From: JABDPF01 sp036351055
GTDB taxonomy: Bacteria; Pseudomonadota; Gammaproteobacteria; Xanthomonadales; SZUA-36
Reading direction: 5' to 3'
Assembly (NCBI GenBank): GCA_036351055.1
Contig: JAZBOH010000145.1
Span: forward strand, 1-7,118
Length of the DNA: 7,118 nt
Part shown: one piece after another, positions 1 through 6,709 of the stretch
Layout of the letters: every line of letters begins with the position of its first letter
How positions within the stretch are numbered: the stretch's first letter is position 1
Made by a program: the position numbers and the translations under genes
Notes under the pieces: generated by a model
Told to the model about the DNA's origin: nothing
The model's database searches: none
Seen by the model: only the letters and a program-made list of their open reading frames with translations

Positions 1-789
1 CAATTTGCCCGAAGGCACTTCGCGCCCCGTCACGGCCTTGATCAGCATTTTCTCGGCGCCCTGCGGGTACTTGACCTTTAGCACCTGCACGGTGACGTCC
101 AGGTCATCCGGCGCGCTGTCGCGCATGACCTCGATCGCGTCGGGCTTGTTGGCCTCGATGCCGATCACGGCGCGACGGATACCCAGTGCGCGCAATACAA
201 TGCGAATGCCCAGGTATACCTGTTCCGGGTGCTCCAGCATCACGCGGTGGTCCGAGGTCAGGTAGGGCTCGCACTCGCAGCCGTTGACCATCAGGACGTC
301 GACAGGCTGGTCTTCCGGCGGCCGCATCTTGACGTGGCTGGGGAACGCGGCGCCGCCCAGCCCGACGATGCCCGCCTTGCTGATTTCCTCGGACAATTGT
401 TCCGCAGGCACCTGGTCCCAATGCGGCACCAGTCGCGGGCGCTGCAACTGGGTCGAATGAGGATCGACCTCGACGCGGATGGAAGGCTGCATGGCGCCTG
501 CCGGGTGCGGCCAGTATTCGATCGACTTGACGGTTCCCGCCGCCGTGGCGTGCACAAAGGAAGAAATGTAGCCACTCGCCCTGGCGATGACGTCACCACG
601 CTCGACCCGGTCGCCGGGCTTGACCAGGGCCTGCGCCGGCCGGCCGATATGTTGCGACAGCGGCAGGATGATCTCGTCCGGAAACGGCAGGCGCCGTGAC
701 GGGATGCCCGACGTCAATTCCTTGTTTTCCGGGGGGTGCACCCCGTTTTTGAAACTGGGCAGGCCCGGGATTTTCAATCGCGGCGCCAT
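1..789 (-). CDS. rnfC: RnfC, NADH/FMN-binding subunit of the Rnf ion-translocating electron transport complex (N-terminal 263 residues, 3' end outside window)
   Basis: This frame is open from the ATG at 789 down to the left edge, giving 263 codons with no stop. Residues 16-90 carry the RnfC N-terminal signature (NGVHPPENK, then a sandwich domain with VKPGDRVERGDVIA and AAGTVKSIE). Residues 140-150 read GIVGLGGAAFP, the glycine-rich start of the complex I 51-kDa-like FMN/NADH domain. Residues 169-181 read NGCECEPYLTSDH and residues 241-247 YPQGAEK, both RnfC hallmarks. In the known complex RnfC is a peripheral membrane subunit that exchanges electrons with NAD(H). The two 4Fe-4S motifs expected near the C-terminus lie beyond the window. 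The ATG overlaps the stop of the upstream oxidoreductase by one base (TGATG) and has a good Shine-Dalgarno, so the start is well supported. The NGCECEPYLTSDH form looks closer to anaerobe-type RnfC than to E. coli RsxC, a comparison made from memory. Confidence 0.94.
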   Translation of the reverse strand, partial: MAPRLKIPGLPSFKNGVHPPENKELTSGIPSRRLPFPDEIILPLSQHIGRPAQALVKPGDRVERGDVIARASGYISSFVHATAAGTVKSIEYWPHPAGAMQPSIRVEVDPHSTQLQRPRLVPHWDQVPAEQLSEEISKAGIVGLGGAAFPSHVKMRPPEDQPVDVLMVNGCECEPYLTSDHRVMLEHPEQVYLGIRIVLRALGIRRAVIGIEANKPDAIEVMRDSAPDDLDVTVQVLKVKYPQGAEKMLIKAVTGREVPSGKL

Positions 790-3700
790 CAGTTGAACTT
801 CTCCGCGCGCGCGATGAGCTTGTCCAGTCCCTTCTCGTCCGGGTTGAGCGGGTCACCCGGGTGGATGACCGAGGGCGCACATTTCTCGGCCGCGGTCACC
901 AGTTCCTTGAAGGTCCCGGCCCTCGGGTCGCGGATGTAGGCCAGGCCGTCTTCGTTGTAGGCGAACATCTTGGGATTGAGGTTGATGCAATCGTCACAGG
1001 AAGTGCAGCGGATGCTCTCGATCCACGGCTCGCGAACGAAGTCTTCGTCCTCTTCTTCTTCCGCAACAGCAACTTCAGGCTCTTCCACGACCGCTTCCGG
1101 GCTGTCCGCTTCAGCGGCTTTGGGCTCAGCGCCGGGGTCTGCCCCGAAGTCCATGCCTTCCGGCGCCTCGAATGCCGGCCCCTCCCATTGTTCGGCCTGC
1201 TCCATCAGTTCGGACACCGTCAGGTGCCCGCCGGCCCGCAACAGGCCTTCCGCCATCCGGCGCGCGATCAGCTGCGGGTACTCCCGGGTCAGCCGGGCGA
1301 ATTTAGCCTCGTAATCGGTCTTCAGCGCAGCCATCTCCCGCTGCATCTTCTTCTCGACACCGGCGCCAACCGCGTCGCTCAGATGTCCTGAAACCTTGAT
1401 GCCGGACAATTCCCGCAGCTGCGCCCAGAACCGCTGCCGTTCCTCGGCCAGTTCCACGATGTGCGCCGAGACGCCCATCTTCTGCAGGCGGCGTTCCGCG
1501 TCGACCATGTAGATAAAGGCCTCGCAACCCGAGCGCCCGGCGGCATCCATTTCCAGATACTCGTGGAACGGCACCAGGTCGGCGTCCTCGGCCGGCACGC
1601 GGTAGTGATCGCGGAAGCGTTTTTCGCCCAGCGCCCAGTCAGCGATGGTCAGAGGCAGCCTCATGCGCTGCTCTTCGCCCTCGTCGTCCAGGTAAAGCAA
1701 TTCATGCTCGGGCCAGCTGTCGTCGGGCGCGGGGTTGCCTTCCAGGTCCAGGCACTCGGAGAAGGTCGTACCCTGTTCAGGGTCGAACACGAGGTTCGGC
1801 ATGGCGCGGCTTTCCAGCGCCAGGCGGGCCGCTTCGGGCGCGCTGTCCTGCGCAATGCCCCATTCGCGCGGGCAAGGCGCATTGAGAATGAACAGCGCAG
1901 GCCGGCGCAGTTTCAGGCCCTTGATCAGGTTGCCAAACAGGTGGGACGGGGTAGCCTGCGAGGACTGCATGACGAACACGCCGCGATGCGCCATGGCGAT
2001 CAGGCCGAGTTCCTTGCGTCCTGTATCGGAATGGTGGCGCTCAGGTCCGGCGTCGAACGCGTCGGGCGCCTGCTGGCCGAAGCCGGCCGAGCAACCCTGA
2101 CCACCCGCGGAACTGGCCTGGGTATCGACCACGACCACGCGCACCGGTTTGCCCGATGTCATCAGGCGCGACAGGTTCTGCAAACCGATGTCCATCATCG
2201 CCCCGTCACCGCCTACTGCAAACAGCGGCGGGCACAGCGCAAACTCGTCATCGCTGAACTGCTGCCAGTCAAAATCAGCAAAGAACGCTTCATCCGCTTC
2301 CGCATCGTAACGGTCATCCAGCAGTTTCTGCGCGCGGCGCACTGAGATAAAACCGTCGCCCATCTTGCGCATATGGCCCTCGAACAGGCCCACGGCCACC
2401 GAGGGCGAATCCTGGAACAGGTGACTGGTCCAGGGGAAGGGGTAAGGATTGAACGGGTAAGTGGCGCCCCATATCGAGGTGCAGCCGGTTGAATTGGCGA
2501 AGCCCATATGGGCGCGGCCGCGGCCGCCCGGTCCTTTTTCATAACGCCACTTGAGGTCGTTCAGCGCCTCGATGGCCTTGTGGATGCGGGCAACGGTCTC
2601 TCTCTTCCCGCGCTCCAGGGGCACTTCCAGCGCGGCCTCGTCCGCCGACACGGCGGCAAGGTCGGTCTCGGAAGCCAGCAGGGTGCGGGCTTTTTCGTCC
2701 AGTGCCTCGATCAATTGCGAGATTTCAGCCAGGTGGGCTTCTACCCGCGGAACCATCAGTGCATTGACCGCGGACAGCACCAGGTGGATAGCGGTTTTCT
2801 CGCCGCAGCCCATGCAGGCATTGTCGCCGCCGAGCATCGACATGTAGTTGCGTTGCTTGAGCAGCAGCGAGGGCATCATGCCGATGCCTTCTTCCAGGCT
2901 CGAGATGCGCAGGAAGCGGTCGTCAGTCTCCGGCAGATTCTTCCACAGGGCCCAGTTGGACTCCAGAACCTGTTGCTCCTCGTCCGTCTGCGTTACGGTT
3001 ACCAGCGCGTCGTCGTCACACACGGCGACACAGACGTCGCAACCCTTGCAGGTTTCCGGGTTGATGGTGATCGACAGCAAACCGCCACTGCCTTTTTCCT
3101 GGCTTTCGGGTACGTCGAAAAATGGCGCCGTTTTAGCCAGCGGGAAATGTTCGAGTGCGGCAAAAACCTGCTCGAACTCGGCGTCGTAGGCAGCGCGCCG
3201 CTCATCGTCCCACTTCGACTTTTCGGCAACCTTTTCGTAGGCGCTGGAAAGTACTACAGCGAACGAGTCAAACTCATCACCGGCAAGCAGTTTACGGATT
3301 TCACGTGCCAGGTGACGGATCAGCTGGGTAAACTGCGTGAGCGGATTCTGCGCCGTGGCAAGCGTTCGGACCGCGCTGTCCAGGACTTCCTCGACGCTGC
3401 TGACCACGCCGGGAATGGCGGAATCGGGGCACTGCACCCAGCACTTGCTGCAGCCGGTGCACTGGTCAGCGACAAAGCGCGGAACGGTGGTGCGCAGCGT
3501 GGACATGTCACGCATGCTTGAAGTGGCCGCCGGGATGGCGCTGATCGCGGTGAACGGATCGGCCAGGACATCGTGGCCCGTCTTGTACTGTGCGCAGACC
3601 TGGTCCCAGAAAGCGCCCTGGTTTCCAGGTCCTTCCGCGGCTTCCGCGCCGCTCATGGCCACGGGAATCAGTGGTATTTTTGCGGCGCGCCCGCTGTCTT

Positions 3701-5849
3701 CAAGGCCGACCGGGTCAAGCGCCCGGACCTCGTCGAATCCGCGCATGCAGGCATGCACCGCGTCTTCAATCGCCGCATCGCCTGCGAATTGTGGGTCATT
3801 GGCCAGGTAAGCCCGCAAGCCGTCAAATACGCTCTCCCTGGTCAGGCCCTGTTTGCCAAGCAGCGAGGCCGCGTTGAAGAACGCACCCATAAAGGCCATG
3901 CCCTGCAAGCGGTAGCGCTCTGCCAGGTCGACGGAATCGGCCGTGGCAATTCCCGCTCCGTCCACCGAGCAAACACGGATTTTTCGTTCGCGGATGGCCC
4001 ACTGGGCGGTCTGGGGGAAGCTCTCCCACAGCGCCTCGGCCGGCAGATCGCTCTGGATCAGCAGGATGCCGCCCTCGCGCATACCCTGCAGCGGGTCGGA
4101 ATGACGGAACACGGCGCCGTCGTGCGCAATCACGATATCGACGTGTTTCAACTCAGCATTCAGACGAACCGCCTGTTGCGACAGGACGGCGGAATAGGTG
4201 GTGGGCTGCCCCCGGCGTTCACGAATCCGTGTTGGAAAGGCCTTCACGTGCATGCCAAACAGGGCAGCAGCAGCGGAAGCCAGGGAATTGCCAGCCGGAG
4301 CAGCGTCCCAACCACCGATCGAATGGATGCGCAGTTCGATGGATTCCGAAGTATTCAGTAAAAGCTCTTCTGACGGCTGCAAGACCAGTTCGCGCAACTG
4401 CGGGTAGTCGGCCAGCACGCTTTCCTGCCGAATCTGGACCTTGGGCAGCTCGGTGTCTTCATCGATAAAGTCGATACCCAGGTAAAATCTTCTGCGCCCC
4501 GCGCCTTCCGGCGCCATGTTTTCAATGGCGGCAAGCAGGTCGGACGGTTGCAGGTCGCGGCCACCCAGACCATAGCAGCCCGAGTAGAGGTCGGGCACCT
4601 GGTCAGGGCCGATGGCCGGCAGCCTCGGGTACGGCAGCGGGATTTCCTTGACGGGGGCGCGTTTCCTGAGCCGGCGCCCGCCGCCGGGCCGGCCTGTCCG
4701 GGCACGGCCGTTCTCAGCCGCCTGCGCCAGCGAGGCGCGGATTTCGCGGATCAGGGGCAATTCAACGGCCAGCGGCTGGTCGGTGCGCTCCAGCACGACC
4801 ACGCCTTTTTTGCCGGACAACAGGGTGGCTACGAGGTCAGCCGGGAACGGCCGGAACATGGTCAGGTTGAGCACGCCCACCTTCAGGTGCCGGTGTTCAC
4901 GCAAGTAATCCGCAAGCGCTTCCGCGTCACGAACCACCGAACCCTGTCCAACCATGACGTAGTCGGCGTCTTCCAGGCGGTAGGCCATGGCCCGCGCGTA
5001 CTCGCGCCCTGTCAGCTGCTCGAACTCGGCAAACGCCCGGTCCGCCAGTTCGGGAATATGATCGAAATAAAACGGCCGTTGGGCCGCCACGCCCTGCGCG
5101 TAGGACTCGCTGTTCTGCACCACGCCGGTGCTGGACGGGTAGTCGAAGTCATACAGTTCCGGAATGCGCCGGCGCGTCTCGCCAAACACGGCACGTTGCG
5201 CAGCGGTGGGCGTTTCGATGATATCGGCGGGGTCGCCCAGATATTCGCGGATCAGTTCACGTTCCGGTTCACGGTAAGAAGCGACCACGTGGCTGGTCAG
5301 GAAGCCGTCCTGTGCGCAGACGCCCGGGTTGAGCGAAAGCTCCGCGATACGGTGGGCCACCAGGTTCAGGTCGGCCACCTGCTGCACGTCGGCCGCAAAC
5401 AGCTGGAAACAGCCGGTATCGTCAATCGCGTGGTAGTCGTCGTGGCCGGCGTAGATATTGAGCGCCTGCTTGGTCAGCGCGCGGCAGGCCACGTTGAGCA
5501 CGTAGGTCAGCCGTTTGCCAACCGCCGCATACAGCGACTCGTGCATATAGGCCAGGCCCTGCCCGCTGGCAAAATTGGCGGAACGCAGACCGACCAGGCT
5601 CATGCCGGCCGTGACCCCGGCCGCGGCATGCTCACCCTCGGCTTCGAAATGCAGCAGGCTGCGCCCGTTGACATTTTTTACGCCCGCTGCGGCGGCATCC
5701 GCCCAGCCCTCGCCCATCGGTGAGGCAGGGGTAATCGCGTACGCGCCCGCGGCCTCGCTGGCTGCCGTTTCCATGGCGACCACCGCGGCGTTTCCGTCAC
5801 CGGTTTTGAGGATTCCGGGGTAACGTGCCTGGCTTTCCTGTGACTTCAT
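789..5849 (-). CDS. Single-chain 2-oxoacid (pyruvate-type):ferredoxin oxidoreductase fused to a C-terminal one-cluster ferredoxin
   Basis: A 1686-residue NifJ/PFOR-like enzyme, predicted to carry out CoA- and ThDP-dependent oxidative decarboxylation of a 2-oxoacid (or the reverse) with ferredoxin. Domain I (1-230) has YAITPASPM (Thr40), the EHAAAG segment (Glu73) and CRALTKQ (Arg123), matching the active-site Thr, Glu and Arg of Desulfovibrio africanus PFOR. Domain II (295-370) has VMVGQGSVV and FRPFP. GCYGLGGRD lies near 425, domain III spans about 500-710, and a domain IV-like stretch covers 760-795. Two 4Fe-4S motifs follow: Cys797/800/803/807 and Cys934/937/940/944. The ThDP domain supplies the proximal cluster through Cys1012, Cys1015, Cys1123 and Cys1326, and has GGDGAMMDIG (1213-1222). 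A helical, charged region covers about 1450-1540, an acidic hinge 1569-1610, and a one-cluster ferredoxin 1611-1686 (Cys1615/1618/1621/1657). Single-chain PFORs are usually about 1170-1230 residues, so this one is about 450 longer. Oddities are long insertions between cluster ligands and ASSAGGQ in place of YSNTGGQ. The ATG overlaps the rnfB stop by four bases. Pyruvate is the likeliest substrate but is unproven. Confidence 0.94.
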   Translation of the reverse strand: MKSQESQARYPGILKTGDGNAAVVAMETAASEAAGAYAITPASPMGEGWADAAAAGVKNVNGRSLLHFEAEGEHAAAGVTAGMSLVGLRSANFASGQGLAYMHESLYAAVGKRLTYVLNVACRALTKQALNIYAGHDDYHAIDDTGCFQLFAADVQQVADLNLVAHRIAELSLNPGVCAQDGFLTSHVVASYREPERELIREYLGDPADIIETPTAAQRAVFGETRRRIPELYDFDYPSSTGVVQNSESYAQGVAAQRPFYFDHIPELADRAFAEFEQLTGREYARAMAYRLEDADYVMVGQGSVVRDAEALADYLREHRHLKVGVLNLTMFRPFPADLVATLLSGKKGVVVLERTDQPLAVELPLIREIRASLAQAAENGRARTGRPGGGRRLRKRAPVKEIPLPYPRLPAIGPDQVPDLYSGCYGLGGRDLQPSDLLAAIENMAPEGAGRRRFYLGIDFIDEDTELPKVQIRQESVLADYPQLRELVLQPSEELLLNTSESIELRIHSIGGWDAAPAGNSLASAAAALFGMHVKAFPTRIRERRGQPTTYSAVLSQQAVRLNAELKHVDIVIAHDGAVFRHSDPLQGMREGGILLIQSDLPAEALWESFPQTAQWAIRERKIRVCSVDGAGIATADSVDLAERYRLQGMAFMGAFFNAASLLGKQGLTRESVFDGLRAYLANDPQFAGDAAIEDAVHACMRGFDEVRALDPVGLEDSGRAAKIPLIPVAMSGAEAAEGPGNQGAFWDQVCAQYKTGHDVLADPFTAISAIPAATSSMRDMSTLRTTVPRFVADQCTGCSKCWVQCPDSAIPGVVSSVEEVLDSAVRTLATAQNPLTQFTQLIRHLAREIRKLLAGDEFDSFAVVLSSAYEKVAEKSKWDDERRAAYDAEFEQVFAALEHFPLAKTAPFFDVPESQEKGSGGLLSITINPETCKGCDVCVAVCDDDALVTVTQTDEEQQVLESNWALWKNLPETDDRFLRISSLEEGIGMMPSLLLKQRNYMSMLGGDNACMGCGEKTAIHLVLSAVNALMVPRVEAHLAEISQLIEALDEKARTLLASETDLAAVSADEAALEVPLERGKRETVARIHKAIEALNDLKWRYEKGPGGRGRAHMGFANSTGCTSIWGATYPFNPYPFPWTSHLFQDSPSVAVGLFEGHMRKMGDGFISVRRAQKLLDDRYDAEADEAFFADFDWQQFSDDEFALCPPLFAVGGDGAMMDIGLQNLSRLMTSGKPVRVVVVDTQASSAGGQGCSAGFGQQAPDAFDAGPERHHSDTGRKELGLIAMAHRGVFVMQSSQATPSHLFGNLIKGLKLRRPALFILNAPCPREWGIAQDSAPEAARLALESRAMPNLVFDPEQGTTFSECLDLEGNPAPDDSWPEHELLYLDDEGEEQRMRLPLTIADWALGEKRFRDHYRVPAEDADLVPFHEYLEMDAAGRSGCEAFIYMVDAERRLQKMGVSAHIVELAEERQRFWAQLRELSGIKVSGHLSDAVGAGVEKKMQREMAALKTDYEAKFARLTREYPQLIARRMAEGLLRAGGHLTVSELMEQAEQWEGPAFEAPEGMDFGADPGAEPKAAEADSPEAVVEEPEVAVAEEEEDEDFVREPWIESIRCTSCDDCINLNPKMFAYNEDGLAYIRDPRAGTFKELVTAAEKCAPSVIHPGDPLNPDEKGLDKLIARAEKFN
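798..804 (-). promoter_or_regulatory. Shine-Dalgarno for rnfC inside the end of the upstream gene
   Basis: On the minus strand the bases read GGAGAAG, eight bases before the rnfC ATG. They lie within the last codons of the oxidoreductase (Glu-Lys-Phe-Asn-stop). Together with the TGATG stop/start overlap this fixes the rnfC start and suggests translational coupling. Confidence 0.7.
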
Positions 5850-6697
5850 ACGGCTCTTTTCTCCGGCTCGTTCAAGCCCGTTAAAAACTGCTGCCCTTCA
5901 ACCCACACGATTGCATTCGTGGGACACCGTGAGGTGGCCTTGGGATCGGCCAGGGCGTTTTTTTCATAATCGATGACGGCCAGGTTGTCGATCATTTCGA
6001 TCAAACCGGGCTCGGCGTCCGCTACGCAGCGTGAACAGGCATTGCAGGCCACGCTGCACATCTCTTCGGCGGCGTCACCGTGGACCAGGTTCCGGCACTG
6101 CACGATGAGTTTCTGGTCCATCGGCATCAGCACGAACAGGTCTTTTGGACAGGTTTCGACGCAGTCGTTGCAGGCGGTGCAAAGTTCGGGGTTCACCACC
6201 GGCAGGTCGTCGTCGTTCATGTGGATGGCATCGAGCAGGCAGTCCCGCTCGCAGTCTGCCAGCCCCAGGCAGCCCCAGGTGCAACCCTTGCCGCCACCGG
6301 CGACCGCGGCCGCGGCCTTGCAGGAATCAAAACCGGCGTAATCGGCGTTCCGGTGCGCTTCGTTCTTGCCGCCGGCACACAACAGGCGGGCGACCCGCTT
6401 GTTGGACTCCCCCGCATCAACGCCCAGGTAATTCGCGACGTCTTCAACCGCATCGGGGCTCATCACCGTGCAGTCCGAGGGTGGTTGTTCACCGCTGACC
6501 ACGGCTTCGGCAAACGCCCGGCAGCCCGGCCGTGAACAGGCGCCGCAATTGGTATTGGGCAACAGTTCTTCGACAGCGGTGATGCGCGGATCTTCCCATA
6601 CGCGGAATTTCTTGTTGACCAGGGCGATGACAAAGCCAAAAAACAGGCCGACACCGCCCAGGATCAGGGCCGAGTCGAGTATTGGGTTGCCGCTCAT
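5846..6697 (-). CDS. rnfB: RnfB-type multi-cluster ferredoxin subunit of the Rnf complex, long form
   Basis: A 283-residue membrane-anchored Fe-S protein. Residues 7-27 form one hydrophobic helix. Next comes the Fes domain with the LPNTNCGACSRPGC pattern (Cys51, 54, 59, 76), and then Cys107 and Cys126 in the usual RnfB spacing. A two-cluster ferredoxin domain follows (Cys139/143/149/153 and Cys173/176/179/183, ending CPKDLF). Residues 201-265 form an additional ferredoxin-like domain (Cys201, 214, 218, 221, 224, 258), followed by CPTNAI. In Rnf complexes RnfB accepts electrons from, or delivers them to, soluble ferredoxin. E. coli RsxB is only about 190 residues and lacks the last domain, so this protein resembles the longer anaerobe type. 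The last domain has lost the ligands of one of its two expected clusters. The start is 12 bases after the preceding stop, with only a weak GAG as ribosome site. The stop overlaps the oxidoreductase ATG (ATGA), which ties the two products together. Confidence 0.91.
   Translation of the reverse strand: MSGNPILDSALILGGVGLFFGFVIALVNKKFRVWEDPRITAVEELLPNTNCGACSRPGCRAFAEAVVSGEQPPSDCTVMSPDAVEDVANYLGVDAGESNKRVARLLCAGGKNEAHRNADYAGFDSCKAAAAVAGGGKGCTWGCLGLADCERDCLLDAIHMNDDDLPVVNPELCTACNDCVETCPKDLFVLMPMDQKLIVQCRNLVHGDAAEEMCSVACNACSRCVADAEPGLIEMIDNLAVIDYEKNALADPKATSRCPTNAIVWVEGQQFLTGLNEPEKRAV
5861..5864 (-). promoter_or_regulatory. Probable Shine-Dalgarno for the oxidoreductase gene
   Basis: GGAG on the minus strand lies 11 bases before the ATG at 5849, within the last codons of rnfB, and is followed by an A-rich stretch and AAGAG closer to the start. 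The spacing is slightly long. The ATGA overlap with the rnfB stop may let ribosomes re-initiate directly. Confidence 0.45.
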
Positions 6698-6709
6698 GGA
6701 CTCAAGGGC

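Noticed and set aside
724..745. G-run and C-run around 731-744 that could form a hairpin near the rnfC start
   Set aside because: The bases encode the conserved GVHPPE motif of RnfC. The possible stem is short, has no T-tract, and there is no reason for a terminator inside the gene.
1461..2345. Plus-strand open frame of about 294 codons opposite the ThDP domain
   Set aside because: It mirrors conserved ThDP-domain codons on the minus strand and has low-complexity composition, so it is not a separate gene.
2511..2530. GC palindrome around GCGGCCGCGGCCGC that could look like a terminator stem or operator
   Set aside because: It lies inside the coding sequence for a Gly/Arg-rich stretch (GPGGRGR) just before Cys1123, has no T-run, and follows from codon choice.
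2508..3521. Plus-strand open frame of about 337 codons opposite the Fe-S cluster region
   Set aside because: It is antisense to the two 4Fe-4S motifs and the proximal cluster of the oxidoreductase, has no motif of its own and no convincing ribosome site. A shadow of the real gene explains it.
4548..5723. Long open frame on the plus strand (about 391 codons) opposite the start of the oxidoreductase
   Set aside because: It lies wholly antisense to a gene with clear PFOR motifs, and its product is rich in Arg, His, Gln and Val with no recognisable motif. Such antisense frames are expected in GC-rich coding DNA.
5924..6046. Missing cysteines in the RnfB tail as a frameshift or pseudogene
   Set aside because: The frame continues without interruption through IDYEK to CPTNAI, and the losses match one cluster only. 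Sequence error or decay fits less well than an altered but working domain.
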